Positions 25,471 to 34,652 of a stretch of 64,000 nt of DNA are shown here, one piece after another; position 1 is the first letter of the stretch; the number at the start of each line of letters is the position of its first letter. The notes under the pieces are model-generated. The model was not told the origin of the DNA, ran no database searches, and saw only the letters and a list, made by a program, of their open reading frames with translations. Source of the DNA: Mucilaginibacter gilvus. Lineage in GTDB: Bacteria; Bacteroidota; Bacteroidia; Sphingobacteriales; Sphingobacteriaceae. The stretch lies in assembly GCF_004054195.1 (NCBI RefSeq), contig NZ_SBIW01000008.1:434001-498000 (forward strand). Direction: 5' to 3'. Position numbers and translations under genes: made by a program.

Positions 25471-26214
25471 CTATAAAAGCATCTTGTTTTTCAGCGGATA
25501 GTCGTTCAGTAGCTTTTCTATATAATCGGTAGTAAGGGCATCTTCAAATGCTGCCGCGTGGCGTGGATGGTGCATATCGCTCGATATAAAATCAACTATT
25601 TGTTCGTCTATCATATCCTCTGCCATTTTTTGGGTTGGCTTGCCGTAGTAGCCCGTTAACGCTATGGTGTTCAACTGCAAAGCGCAACCCCAGCTACGGA
25701 TAGCTCGCATACGATCTATATTCATATAAGCGTAACGCTCGGGGTGGGCCAAGATAGGCTTGTAACCTGCATCGCGCATTTTTTGTATCATTTGTATCAC
25801 GTTGTGCGGCTCGTTAATAAACGATAGCTCAAACAATACATAGTTATCGGCACCCATGGTCATCAGGCTGCGTTCGTCTATGCGTTTCTCAAATGTCTCG
25901 TCGAAATAATGCTCTGCAGCAGCCTCAACCGGGATATCTATGTTTTGGTTTTTGAGTTCTTCTTTAAGAACAGCAAGCGCGTTCATAATAGAATCGCGAT
26001 CGTTGCGGTAATAATCAACCATCACATGGGGCGTGGCAATTATTTTTTTAATACCCAGTTCCATCATTTTTTTGATGAGGACAATAGATTCTTCGGGTGT
26101 TTGCGCACCATCGTCTATCCCCGGCAGCACATGCGAATGCATATCAACCATAACCGGCCCGTAGTCGAGCGTTCTTTCTTTTTTTACTTGCTTTCTCTTA
26201 AATAATCCAAACAT
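25471..26214 (-). CDS. CpsB/CapC-type tyrosine-protein phosphatase (PHP domain)
   Basis: The 247-residue PHP phosphatase has metal-binding motifs DMHSHVLPGIDDG near the start, TPHVMVDYY, AHPERYAYM and SSDMHHPRHA. These enzymes dephosphorylate the tyrosine kinases that regulate capsule or exopolysaccharide export. It starts 3 bp after the rfbB stop on the same strand and so ends the nucleotide-sugar block. Confidence 0.9.
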   Translation of the reverse strand: MFGLFKRKQVKKERTLDYGPVMVDMHSHVLPGIDDGAQTPEESIVLIKKMMELGIKKIIATPHVMVDYYRNDRDSIMNALAVLKEELKNQNIDIPVEAAAEHYFDETFEKRIDERSLMTMGADNYVLFELSFINEPHNVIQMIQKMRDAGYKPILAHPERYAYMNIDRMRAIRSWGCALQLNTIALTGYYGKPTQKMAEDMIDEQIVDFISSDMHHPRHAAAFEDALTTDYIEKLLNDYPLKNKMLL

Positions 26215-26217
26215 TCT

Positions 26218-27270
26218 TTAACGGTTGTTATATTGCTCACTGTAATATTCCTGGTAATGGCCCGATGTTACATCGCTTAGCCACTGCTCGTTTGCCAGAT
26301 ACCAATCTACAGTTTTTTCCAGCCCTTCTTCAAAAGTTATCGATGGTTCCCATCCCAGCTCGTTCTTTAACTTGGTTGCATCGATGGCGTAACGAAGATC
26401 GTGCCCGGCGCGGTCGGTAACATAAGTGATCAGCTTTGCCGATTCACCCGCTTCGCGGCCCAGTTTTTTGTCTAATATACTACAAAGCAGTTGTATCAGG
26501 TCAATGTTTTTCCACTCGTTGTGCCCGCCTATGTTATAGGTTGTGCCGATGGCCGCCTGGTGAAATATTACATCAATGGCGCGTGCGTGGTCTTCCACCC
26601 AAAGCCAATCGCGGATGTTCTCGCCTTTGCCGTACACGGGTACAGGTTTTTGCTGCTTTATATTATGGATAGCAAGCGGTATTAGTTTCTCGGGGAAATG
26701 GAACGAGCCGTAGTTGTTGCTGCAGTTAGATATTACAGTGTTTAAACCATAAGTATCGTGGTATGCCCTTACAAAGTGATCGGAACTTGCTTTTGAGGCC
26801 GAGTAAGGCGAATGCGGGTCATAAGCGGTAGTTTCCACAAACATATCGGTATCGCCAAGGGTGCCGTATACTTCATCGGTAGATACATGGTAAAAACGTT
26901 TATCTGCGTAGTTATCTTTCCAGATGGTTTTAGCCGCGTTCAGCAAATTCACGGTGCCCACCACATTGGTCATTACAAATTCCAATGGGTTGGATATGGA
27001 GCGGTCCACATGCGATTCGGCCGCAAGATGGATAACCGCGTCCGGTTGCTCTACTTCAAATAAGTTGTTAATATAGGCCAGGTCAACAATATCGCCTTTT
27101 ACAAAACGGTAGTTAGGCTCATTTTCAATATCTTTAAGATTAGCCAGGTTACCGGCGTAGGTTAGTTTATCAAGATTGATGATCTGGTACTGCGGATAGG
27201 TTTTTACAAACCGGCGCACCACATGTGAACCAATAAACCCTGCCCCACCGGTAATAATGATTTTTTTCAT
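26218..27270 (-). CDS. rfbB: dTDP-glucose 4,6-dehydratase
   Basis: This SDR enzyme makes dTDP-4-keto-6-deoxyglucose, a precursor of dTDP-rhamnose and related sugars. The 350-residue protein has the NAD motif GGAGFIGSHVVRRF, the catalytic TDEVYG stretch and the YSASKAS Tyr-Lys pair, and RDWLWVEDHARA. The other dTDP-rhamnose genes (rfbA, rfbC, rfbD) are not in the window. It is followed by the CpsB-type phosphatase. Confidence 0.95.
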   Translation of the reverse strand: MKKIIITGGAGFIGSHVVRRFVKTYPQYQIINLDKLTYAGNLANLKDIENEPNYRFVKGDIVDLAYINNLFEVEQPDAVIHLAAESHVDRSISNPLEFVMTNVVGTVNLLNAAKTIWKDNYADKRFYHVSTDEVYGTLGDTDMFVETTAYDPHSPYSASKASSDHFVRAYHDTYGLNTVISNCSNNYGSFHFPEKLIPLAIHNIKQQKPVPVYGKGENIRDWLWVEDHARAIDVIFHQAAIGTTYNIGGHNEWKNIDLIQLLCSILDKKLGREAGESAKLITYVTDRAGHDLRYAIDATKLKNELGWEPSITFEEGLEKTVDWYLANEQWLSDVTSGHYQEYYSEQYNNR

Positions 27271-27293
27271 TTCAGAAAGCTATTTTCAAATTA

Positions 27294-27327
27294 AAGCCGT
27301 GCTGCTGTACAAACAAAGCACAGGCTT
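27294..27327 (-). terminator. Possible terminator between galE and rfbB
   Basis: On the minus strand AAGCC-T-GTGCT pairs with AGCAC-GGCTT (one bulge), followed by TTAATTTG. The U tract is poor, so it may be an attenuator or merely a stem. Confidence 0.35.
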
Positions 27328-27352
27328 CTATTTATGGGTGTTGTGCTATAAC

Positions 27353-28372
27353 CTATAAGGGATTTTGCGCTAAATAGTTTTCCCAATTCCAGGCAGATGA
27401 CATCATTACATTTACATCCAGCTCCGTTTTCCAATTAAGCTCGTTGGTAGATTTTGTGACATCACCCCAAACCTGCTCTACATCGCCAGCGCGTGCAGGG
27501 CCTATTTGGTAATTGAGCTTAACGCCGGTTGTTTGTTCAAAAGCCTTAATAACCTCCAGTACCGAAGTGCCTGTGCCTGTGCCAATGTTAAATACATCGA
27601 ACCCTTTAAAGCTTTCCTTTTCGGCCAGTTTTAAGGCGGCTACATGCGCCTTGCCCAGGTCTACCACGTGTATGTAATCGCGAATGTTGCTGCCATCGGG
27701 TGTATTATACTGATTGCCAAACACGGTTAATTTTTCGCGTTTGCCAATAGCGGTTTGCGTGATGAATGGTACCAGGTTTTGCGGTACGCCAATAGGTAGT
27801 TCGCCAATTAAAGCGGTTTCGTGCGCGCCAACCGGGTTAAAATACCTTAACGATATTATTTTATACTTACTGCCGGCGGTTATAACATCTTTTAATATTT
27901 CCTCGGCAATTTGCTTGGTATTGCCATAAGGCGATTGCGCCGCTTTTACCGGGGCATCTTCTGTTACGGGGAGAACATCGGGCTGGCCGTAAACGGTGCA
28001 ACTGGATGAGAATACAAAGTTAAGGGCTTTGCCCGCGTAAGCGTTAAGAATGTTTATTAATGAGAAAAAGTTGTTGCGGTAATATTTAAGCGGAAGCTTT
28101 ACCGATTCGCCAACGGCCTTAAAGGCGGCAAAGTGGATAATGCCACCAATTTCGGGCTCCTGCCTGGCAAAATTGTTTACAGCCTCTTCATCGCAAAGGT
28201 CTAGCTTGTAAAACTTTGGTTTGTAGCCAATTATTTTTGCAAGCTGATCTAATATCTTGATGCTGGAGTTAGAGAGGTCATCAATAATTACCGGCTCGTA
28301 GCCTGCATTTACCAATTCAACCACGGTATGCGAGCCGATAAAACCTAAACCGCCTGTAACTAATATTTTCAT
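27353..28372 (-). CDS. galE: UDP-glucose 4-epimerase
   Basis: GalE interconverts UDP-glucose and UDP-galactose. The 339-residue SDR protein starts MKILVTGGLGFIGSHT, has the SSSCTVYG motif and Tyr-Lys pair YGNTKQIAE, then SLRYFNPVGAHE and SNIRDYIHVVDL, all typical of GalE. It lies in the block with UDP-glucuronate decarboxylase and rfbB. Confidence 0.95.
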   Translation of the reverse strand: MKILVTGGLGFIGSHTVVELVNAGYEPVIIDDLSNSSIKILDQLAKIIGYKPKFYKLDLCDEEAVNNFARQEPEIGGIIHFAAFKAVGESVKLPLKYYRNNFFSLINILNAYAGKALNFVFSSSCTVYGQPDVLPVTEDAPVKAAQSPYGNTKQIAEEILKDVITAGSKYKIISLRYFNPVGAHETALIGELPIGVPQNLVPFITQTAIGKREKLTVFGNQYNTPDGSNIRDYIHVVDLGKAHVAALKLAEKESFKGFDVFNIGTGTGTSVLEVIKAFEQTTGVKLNYQIGPARAGDVEQVWGDVTKSTNELNWKTELDVNVMMSSAWNWENYLAQNPL

Positions 28373-28430
28373 TTATAACACTTTTGGATAAAGTTAAGCC
28401 ATGCAAAGGTATTTGCAAGGCTTAACAAAA

Positions 28431-29423
28431 TTATTTGTTGTAGGTTGTAAAATCCTTATGTTCTACCTTTTCTATCACATCTTGCGGCAGCGATTTAAAG
28501 TAGTCGTAAGTTATTTTAAGACCTTCCTCGCGCGATACCTTTGGCTCCCAGCCTAATATGGCTCTTGCTTTGGTGATATCCGGGCGGCGTTGTTTAGGGT
28601 CGTCTGTTGGCAGGTCTTTGTAAACCATTTTTTGCGAAGTACCTGTAAGTTTGATGATCTCCTCGCCAAATTCTTTGATGGTGATCTCGCTTGGGTTACC
28701 AATATTCATCGGCTGCGCGTAATCGCTGAACAGTAAACGATAGATGCCTTCTATCAGATCGTCTACGTAGCAAAACGAACGTGTTTGCGAACCATCACCA
28801 AAAACGGTAAGGTCTTCGCCACGGATAGCCTGGCCTATGAAAGCCGGCAACACGCGTCCGTCGTTTAGCCGCATACGGGGTCCGTAGGTATTAAAGATGC
28901 GCACGATACGAGTTTCTAAACCGTGGAAAGTATGGTAAGCCATGGTGATAGATTCCTGGAAGCGTTTGGCTTCGTCGTAAACACCACGCGGGCCAACTGT
29001 GTTAACATTACCCCAATATTCTTCGGGTTGCGGGTTAACGCTTGGATCGCCATAAATTTCTGAAGTGGAAGCGATAAGCATCCTGGCGTTTTTGTGCTTA
29101 GCAAGGCCCAGCAGATTGTGCGTACCCAGCGAACCTACTTTTAAGGTTTGGATAGGTATTTTTAAATAATCGATAGGGCTTGCCGGTGAAGCAAAATGCA
29201 GAATGTAATCCAATTCGCCGGATACATACACAAATGTAGAAACATCGTGATTGTAAAATTCGAAATTCTCTAATTTAAAGAGATGTTCGATATTACGCAG
29301 GTCGCCTGTGATCAGGTTATCCATCGCAATAACATGAAAATCTTCTTTAATAAACCTGTCGCAAAGATGCGAGCCTAAAAATCCGGCAGCACCGGTTATT
29401 AAAATACGTTTACGCGTTGCCAT
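28431..29423 (-). CDS. UDP-glucuronate decarboxylase (UDP-xylose synthase)
   Basis: The 330-residue SDR protein has ITGAAGFLGSHLCDRF, STSEIYGDP, the Tyr-Lys pair in YDEAKRF, and RIFNTYGPRM, which mark the UXS group that converts UDP-glucuronate to UDP-xylose. It suggests xylose- or arabinose-containing surface polysaccharide. It is divergent from the Kdo transferase gene. Confidence 0.9.
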   Translation of the reverse strand: MATRKRILITGAAGFLGSHLCDRFIKEDFHVIAMDNLITGDLRNIEHLFKLENFEFYNHDVSTFVYVSGELDYILHFASPASPIDYLKIPIQTLKVGSLGTHNLLGLAKHKNARMLIASTSEIYGDPSVNPQPEEYWGNVNTVGPRGVYDEAKRFQESITMAYHTFHGLETRIVRIFNTYGPRMRLNDGRVLPAFIGQAIRGEDLTVFGDGSQTRSFCYVDDLIEGIYRLLFSDYAQPMNIGNPSEITIKEFGEEIIKLTGTSQKMVYKDLPTDDPKQRRPDITKARAILGWEPKVSREEGLKITYDYFKSLPQDVIEKVEHKDFTTYNK

Positions 29424-29567
29424 TTATTTATTTGTTTAATTCTTAATATTTAAAAAACCGAAGCCAATTTTAAAGGATACCCGCCGTGCGCAGGTAATAT
29501 AGCACGATACTTGTAATATAAGTTATTACTTTTACTGCCGACGAAGATAATAATTACAATTTTAAAA

Positions 29568-30782
29568 ATGGTTCTCCTATACAACATTGCCATCATTATA
29601 TATTACTGCCTGGTGCGTATTGTAGCTGTTTTTAATAAAAAAGCCGGGTTATGGATTGCCGGGCGAAAAAATAATACGGTTGAACCTTTAGCTTCGAGCA
29701 TTTGGTTTCACTTCGCTTCGCTGGGCGAATTTGAGCAGGGCAGGCCGGTGTTAGAACAAATGCGGCTGCTTTACCCGGATAAACCCATCGTTATTACTTT
29801 TTTTTCACCCTCGGGTTACGAGGTGCGTAAAAACACGCCGCTTGCCCACGCCGTTTACTATTTGCCGTTGGATACCGCGCAAAATGCAGCCAAATTTATA
29901 ACGGACATAAAACCCGCGATGGCCATTTTTACCAAATACGAGTACTGGTACCATTATTTTAACGAATTGCATACACAGCATGTGCCGCTCTATATCATAT
30001 CGGGAATCTTCAGGCCCAACCAGGTCTTTTTTAAGTGGTACGGAGGCTTGCACCGCGAAATGCTGAAACTGGTTACCTGGTTTTTTGTGCAGGATGCGGA
30101 TAGTAAACATTTGCTGCAAGGCCTGGGCAAATCAAACATCACCATCAGTGGCGATACCCGGTTCGACAGGGTATGGGCCAACGCGCAGCAGCCACGTGAA
30201 TTGCCAGACATAGCGGCCTTTAAAGGCGAAAGTAAATTATTCATAGCAGGTAGCACCTGGCCGGCCGACGAAGCGCTGATTGCAACCCTGATAGCCCGCC
30301 ATACTGATTGGAAATTCATCATTGCCCCACATGAAATAGGAGAAGAAAAGATAAATCATTTAATGGGTCTACTCCCAAAAGATTCGGCCGCGAGATACTC
30401 ACTACTCAATACTCACCACTCAGCACTTACTACTCTCATTATTGATAACATCGGGATGCTTTCTTCCTTGTATCAATATGCCGATATCGCTTACATAGGC
30501 GGCGGTTTTGATGCCGGCATACACAATACATTGGAAGCCGCTGCCTTTGGGATGCCGGTGATATTTGGGCCTAAATACGATAAGTTTAAAGAGGCCAGGG
30601 ATTTGCTAGAGCTAAACTCAGCCTTCGGTATCAACAACGAAGATGAACTGCTTACCATCGCTGGCAGCCTGATGGGTGACGAGATTTTCAGGTACCGCAC
30701 CTCAAAAGTTACGCAGCGCTACGTGGAACAGCATATCGGGGCTACGGACGCGATAGTGAAGTATATCAGAACTAAGCATTAG
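29568..30782 (+). CDS. waaA: 3-deoxy-D-manno-octulosonic acid (Kdo) transferase
   Basis: WaaA (KdtA, GT30) adds Kdo to lipid A at the inner membrane. The 404-residue protein has an N-terminal membrane anchor, the conserved FASLGEFEQGRP with the catalytic Glu, ISGIFRPNQ, GDTRFDRV, APHEI and the C-terminal YIGGGFDAGIHNTLEAAAFG. Between APHEI and the conserved LIIDNIGMLSS lies the stretch RYSLLNTHHSALTT, encoded by the low-complexity DNA at 30393-30436 and probably derived from a dispersed repeat. Its stop overlaps the convergent downstream gene by 11 bp. Confidence 0.92.
   Translation: MVLLYNIAIIIYYCLVRIVAVFNKKAGLWIAGRKNNTVEPLASSIWFHFASLGEFEQGRPVLEQMRLLYPDKPIVITFFSPSGYEVRKNTPLAHAVYYLPLDTAQNAAKFITDIKPAMAIFTKYEYWYHYFNELHTQHVPLYIISGIFRPNQVFFKWYGGLHREMLKLVTWFFVQDADSKHLLQGLGKSNITISGDTRFDRVWANAQQPRELPDIAAFKGESKLFIAGSTWPADEALIATLIARHTDWKFIIAPHEIGEEKINHLMGLLPKDSAARYSLLNTHHSALTTLIIDNIGMLSSLYQYADIAYIGGGFDAGIHNTLEAAAFGMPVIFGPKYDKFKEARDLLELNSAFGINNEDELLTIAGSLMGDEIFRYRTSKVTQRYVEQHIGATDAIVKYIRTKH
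30393..30436. repeat. ACTCACTACTCAATACTCACC repeat inside waaA
   Basis: The stretch is built of ACTCAC/ACTCA/ACTACTC words, reads in frame through waaA and lies in a loop region between two conserved motifs. Confidence 0.6.
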
Positions 30783-31284
30783 TACCAATTTCGGCAATAT
30801 AATTTTGCTTTTGAACATCTTTTAAATATGCCGACAATTGGCGGTAAATTCCCTGCCCGCTGCCCTGTAACAAGTGTGTGTTAATAACAATGGGGCTACC
30901 ATAAAATAGTTTTTGTTTCCAAAAGCCTACGTATTTTACAGGGTGTTGCTCCCTATCTATTAAATGGATAGATATCAGATTCCGAATTTGCAACTCGAAA
31001 TGGTGGATATTACTCCATTCTATTTCCTCATTGCTTGTGTGGTCGATTAAAAAATCCTCAGTTAAATGCAGTCCTGGTTGTTCCTTAAATGCGGGAAACG
31101 TAAGTTCTTTTGTGATACGCCCTATAGCTACTACCAACATCACCAGCATCGCATACCAAAATATCGAGGCACGGGCTTCGGAATCAGATGTTAATTTATA
31201 AATCCCGATAAAAATGAGTATTAGTAAAACAGATGTTATAAAACAAGGGTATACTTTACTGAAAGGTATTTCGACTTTTTTCAT
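30772..31284 (-). CDS. Conserved membrane protein of unknown function (STM3941-like)
   Basis: The 170-residue protein has two transmembrane helices (about 13-30 and 40-57) followed by a beta-rich domain (about 70-165) with LTEDFLIDHTSNEEIEWSNI, a pattern like the PH-like STM3941 family. Function is unknown. Its stop overlaps the waaA stop region by 11 bp. Confidence 0.7.
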   Translation of the reverse strand: MKKVEIPFSKVYPCFITSVLLILIFIGIYKLTSDSEARASIFWYAMLVMLVVAIGRITKELTFPAFKEQPGLHLTEDFLIDHTSNEEIEWSNIHHFELQIRNLISIHLIDREQHPVKYVGFWKQKLFYGSPIVINTHLLQGSGQGIYRQLSAYLKDVQKQNYIAEIGTNA

Positions 31285-31329
31285 TGTATTTGACCTTATA
31301 AAGGTAAATAGTTAGCTTGTATACTGCTA

Positions 31330-31362
31330 TAGATTTGACAACTTTCTGAATTTATCAAATCT
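31330..31362. repeat. AGATTTGACAACTTT palindromic repeat
   Basis: AGATTTGACAACTTTCTGAA followed by TTTATCAAATCT is an imperfect palindrome similar to a dispersed word of this phylum. Confidence 0.5.
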
Positions 31363-31376
31363 AAAGATGATTTACC

Positions 31377-31460
31377 GTAGAGACGCAATATTTTTGCGTC
31401 TCCGATAGGACAGGTGAAATTTGAGTATTCGCTTTGCAAGCGGACGCAAAATATTGCGGC
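31377..31460. repeat. GTAGAGACGC palindromic repeat pair
   Basis: GTAGAGACGCAATATTTTTG then CGTCTCC (31377-31403) faces GGACGCAAAATATTGCGG (31442-31459). The same design, with GTAGAGACGCGATACTTCGC, occurs at 42259-42335. Confidence 0.65.
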
Positions 31461-31488
31461 TATTCAATTTTTCTTTAATATTGCCGCT

Positions 31489-32307
31489 ATGGGTTTTTTA
31501 GATCTCCCCGGACTGGGCACGGCGCATTATCACGAATATGGCAGCGGGAGTAAACCCCTGCTGGCCTTCCACGGTTACGGGATGACGGGCAGGCAATTTC
31601 ATGTGCTGGAGAAATCCATTCTAAAAGAATACCACGTTTATGGCTTCGATCATTTTTTTCATGGCGAAAGCAAAGTTGAAGGCTGGAGCGAGGCCCAAAT
31701 TGTGGCCGGTATGCCCAAAGATATGGTAAAAGCTTATGTAGAAGAATGGTTTAAACTGCACGGCAGGCAGCGTTTTTCGTTAATGGGGTACTCCATCGGT
31801 GCCAATATAGCGCTGATCCTGTTAGAAGAGTATGCTGATATAATTGACGACGTTATCCTGATGGCGCCGGATGGCTTATCGGTTTACAAGGGTTTCCATT
31901 TTTTAACGCACCAACCGGTTGGAAGGTTTTTTTTTAAAACCGTAACCAAAAGTAAATGGCTTGCACCAGGTTTGATGAAAGGGCTAAAAAAGGTTGGCTT
32001 TATTGACGAAAGCCTGTTCAATATCGCCTATAATGAAATTGATACCGAACAAAAACGGCAGGATGTGTATTATACCCTAAACCTCATTCGCTTGCTAAAA
32101 CCCGATACCGCTAAAATTGCGCAGCTCATTAATCAGTACCATATTAAATGCCGCTTGATATTTGGGAAAAACGACAATCTGTTCCCTAAATCCGTCGCCA
32201 TGCCTTTTGTAAACAGCCTTGCCAATCCCGATGTACACGAAGTGGCGCTGGGCCATTGGCTGGTAGTAAAGGAATTGGACGAGTATTTAGTAAATTTACC
32301 CCAATGA
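31489..32307 (+). CDS. Alpha/beta hydrolase, first gene of the carotenoid tailoring operon
   Basis: The 272-residue protein has the alpha/beta hydrolase pattern: oxyanion HGYGMTG, nucleophile GYSIGAN, acid in FGKNDNLFP and His in LGHWLVVKE. Its substrate is not evident. The start at 31489 is preferred over 31414, which would begin inside a repeat. A one-mismatch promoter box TAATATTG (31476-31483) lies 5 bp before the ATG. Its stop overlaps the next start as ATGA, so the hydrolase is translationally coupled to two acyltransferases. Confidence 0.8.
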   Translation: MGFLDLPGLGTAHYHEYGSGSKPLLAFHGYGMTGRQFHVLEKSILKEYHVYGFDHFFHGESKVEGWSEAQIVAGMPKDMVKAYVEEWFKLHGRQRFSLMGYSIGANIALILLEEYADIIDDVILMAPDGLSVYKGFHFLTHQPVGRFFFKTVTKSKWLAPGLMKGLKKVGFIDESLFNIAYNEIDTEQKRQDVYYTLNLIRLLKPDTAKIAQLINQYHIKCRLIFGKNDNLFPKSVAMPFVNSLANPDVHEVALGHWLVVKELDEYLVNLPQ

Positions 32308-32930
32308 TAGCCGCCCGCCGCAAAAAATTCCTGGCCGATGTATTTGCCAAATACATGCATTACCGTATGCGCAAGGCGTTTAATAAGCTGGAGGTGGTAA
32401 ATAAAATCACCCCCAAACCGGGCTACTCGGTATTGCTGCTTTGCAACCACTTTGGCTGGTGGGATGGGCTTTGGGCTAATTACCTCGCCTATTGGCACCT
32501 CAATCGTAAATCGTACATTATGATGCAGGAAGACCACCTGCAGGCACGCATGTGGCTAAACCATTGCGGGGCATTTTCTATCAGCCGCAGTTCGCGCGAG
32601 ATGATCAAATCATTACAGCACGCGGCGGAGCTTTTAAACGACTCTGAGAACATGGTGATCGTTTTCCCGCAAGGGGAGCTCATCTCCAACCACACCACCG
32701 AAATTAAGGTGGAGAAAGGCATAGAACGTCTTATTAAAAACATAAAAGGGCCGTGCCACATCATCTACAACGGTGCCCTGGTAGAATACTTTGAGAGCCT
32801 CAAACCATCGGTGTATTTCCACCTGCTGGACCTGGGCGTGGCAGGCGAGTTAAGTTTTGATGAGTTAACCGAAAAGATAAACACTTTTCACAGGCAGGCT
32901 TTAAAAGACCAGGTAAACGTAGCGCATTAA
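32304..32930 (+). CDS. PlsC-type acyltransferase 1
   Basis: The 208-residue protein has the acyltransferase motif HFGWWD (H-x4-D) near residue 50 and the second motif FPQGE. The group transfers acyl chains to glycerol-phosphates, lipid A, ornithine lipids or sugars. The start at 32304 overlaps the hydrolase stop (ATGA). A paralog follows after one base. With a glycosyltransferase and CruF downstream, acylation of a carotenoid glycoside is possible but unproven. Confidence 0.8.
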   Translation: MIAARRKKFLADVFAKYMHYRMRKAFNKLEVVNKITPKPGYSVLLLCNHFGWWDGLWANYLAYWHLNRKSYIMMQEDHLQARMWLNHCGAFSISRSSREMIKSLQHAAELLNDSENMVIVFPQGELISNHTTEIKVEKGIERLIKNIKGPCHIIYNGALVEYFESLKPSVYFHLLDLGVAGELSFDELTEKINTFHRQALKDQVNVAH

Positions 32931-32931
32931 A

Positions 32932-33561
32932 ATGATCTACCCTAAAAACAACCGGTTGATGAAATGGATGTTCGACACCTACGTAAAGTGGCTGGTGGGC
33001 AAAACTTTTCATCAATTTTTGTTTAATAAGGTGCCCTTGGATAGCGGCAAGTCGGTGCTATTAGTGGCCAACCACTTCAGTTTTTGGGATGGGCTAATTC
33101 TGTATGTTTTAAACGATAAGCTGCTGCACAAAAAGTTTCATGTAATGATACTGGAGGATACAGCTAAACGCGAAGGGATGCTGCGTTACGCCGGGGCGTT
33201 CTCGGTGAATAAAAATTCCCGGGATATGCTGGAATCGTTAAACTACGCCGCGGAACTATTGAACCGGCCCGGCAACCTGCTGCTGATGTTTCCGCAGGGA
33301 AAGCTATATTCAAACTTTGTAAACCAGGTGAATTTTGAACAGGGATTGTTAAAGATCATGAAAAAGGCCGAAGGGAAATTCCAGCTTTTGTTCGCTGCAA
33401 CTTTTGTTCAGTACTTTAAGCATAAAAAGCCCTCGGTAACCGTTTATTTAAAAACCGAAGGTGAGCGCTATTCCGATAAAACAATTAATGAAGTACAAAG
33501 CGCCTATCAGCAGCACTACGATGCCAGTAAATTGCAACAAACCGAAATTGATATAAAGTGA
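32932..33561 (+). CDS. PlsC-type acyltransferase 2 (paralog)
   Basis: This 209-residue paralog of the preceding gene has HFSFWDG (H-x4-D) and FPQGKLYSNF. The two proteins share the same order of motifs and probably arose by tandem duplication. The stop overlaps the GTG start of the glycosyltransferase (GTGA), so expression is coupled. Which of the two acts on which acceptor is unknown. Confidence 0.8.
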   Translation: MIYPKNNRLMKWMFDTYVKWLVGKTFHQFLFNKVPLDSGKSVLLVANHFSFWDGLILYVLNDKLLHKKFHVMILEDTAKREGMLRYAGAFSVNKNSRDMLESLNYAAELLNRPGNLLLMFPQGKLYSNFVNQVNFEQGLLKIMKKAEGKFQLLFAATFVQYFKHKKPSVTVYLKTEGERYSDKTINEVQSAYQQHYDASKLQQTEIDIK

Positions 33562-34652
33562 TCATAGCCCTGCTCATTGTTTTTATTTTTCTGATACTGC
33601 GCTTTACGGTAACCCTGTTCAATTTTCTATCGAACCCTAAATTACCGCGGATAGGCAAGCATTATACCGATAAGGTATCCATCCTTATCCCCGCACGTAA
33701 CGAAGCTGATAATATTCTGCCACTACTTACCTCCATTCATCTGCAGGACTACGATAACTACGAAGTACTGATCCTTGATGACAACTCCACCGATGACACC
33801 TATAAAGTATGCCAGGATTTTGCCGCGAAACATCCCCGTTTTAAAGTGATAAAAGGCAAACCCCTGCCGGCAGACTGGCTGGGCAAGAACTACGCCTGCC
33901 ACCAATTGGCACAGCTTGCCAATGGCAGCTATTATTTGTTTTTAGATGCAGATGAACAACTACAGAAAGGGCTCATCAACAGTGCCGTCCATCGGATGAA
34001 ATTGCGCAGCTTATCGCTGCTTAGCCTGTTCACCAACCAAACCATGCTGAGTGTTGGCGAGGAAATGGTAGTACCGCTGATGCATTATATTCTGTTAAAC
34101 CTTTTACCCCTTAGGTTAGTCTACCTCGTGAAAAGCGCTTCGGTGGCCGCGGCAAGCGGGCAATTCATGCTGTTTGATGCCGATGCTTATAACGAATACC
34201 AATGGCACCAACTGGCAAAAAACAAAGTGGTAGAGGATGTGGAAATTATGAAGCTGGTAAAGTCGGCCAAGCTAAACGGTGAGGCATTACTCGCCAACGG
34301 GATGATCAGCTGCCGCATGTATAAGGGGTATAACGAGGCTATAAATGGTTTCGGTAAGAATTTTTTGGCAGCCTTTAATTATAACATCATCGGCTTTTTA
34401 ATTTACCTGCTGCTCATTATTGGCGGGCCGGCCATTATTGTGATGACGATGAACCTCAACCTCATTTTTATTATGTTTGGGTTAATTGTCCTTAGCCGCA
34501 TTATGATATCACTTGCTGCCGGGCAAAACGCCTGGATAAATGTATTTTTACATCCTGTGCAAATGCTTAGTCTGTTAGTCATAGGCCTAACGTCAATACA
34601 AAAACACCTCACCAAAACCACCGTATGGAAAGGCCGAAAGATCTCAGTATAA
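33558..34652 (+). CDS. Membrane family 2 glycosyltransferase, CrtQ/CruC-like
   Basis: The 364-residue protein has an N-terminal anchor helix, a GT2 domain with SILIPARNEADNI, ILDDNSTDDT and the metal motif LDADEQL, and about three C-terminal transmembrane segments (about 280-345). The layout is that of carotenoid glycosyltransferases such as CrtQ and CruC. It has a GTG start in the GTGA overlap with the acyltransferase, and its end overlaps CruF by 28 bp. Its acceptor could be the 1'-hydroxyl made by CruF; this is inference from context. Confidence 0.75.
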   Translation: MIIALLIVFIFLILRFTVTLFNFLSNPKLPRIGKHYTDKVSILIPARNEADNILPLLTSIHLQDYDNYEVLILDDNSTDDTYKVCQDFAAKHPRFKVIKGKPLPADWLGKNYACHQLAQLANGSYYLFLDADEQLQKGLINSAVHRMKLRSLSLLSLFTNQTMLSVGEEMVVPLMHYILLNLLPLRLVYLVKSASVAAASGQFMLFDADAYNEYQWHQLAKNKVVEDVEIMKLVKSAKLNGEALLANGMISCRMYKGYNEAINGFGKNFLAAFNYNIIGFLIYLLLIIGGPAIIVMTMNLNLIFIMFGLIVLSRIMISLAAGQNAWINVFLHPVQMLSLLVIGLTSIQKHLTKTTVWKGRKISV

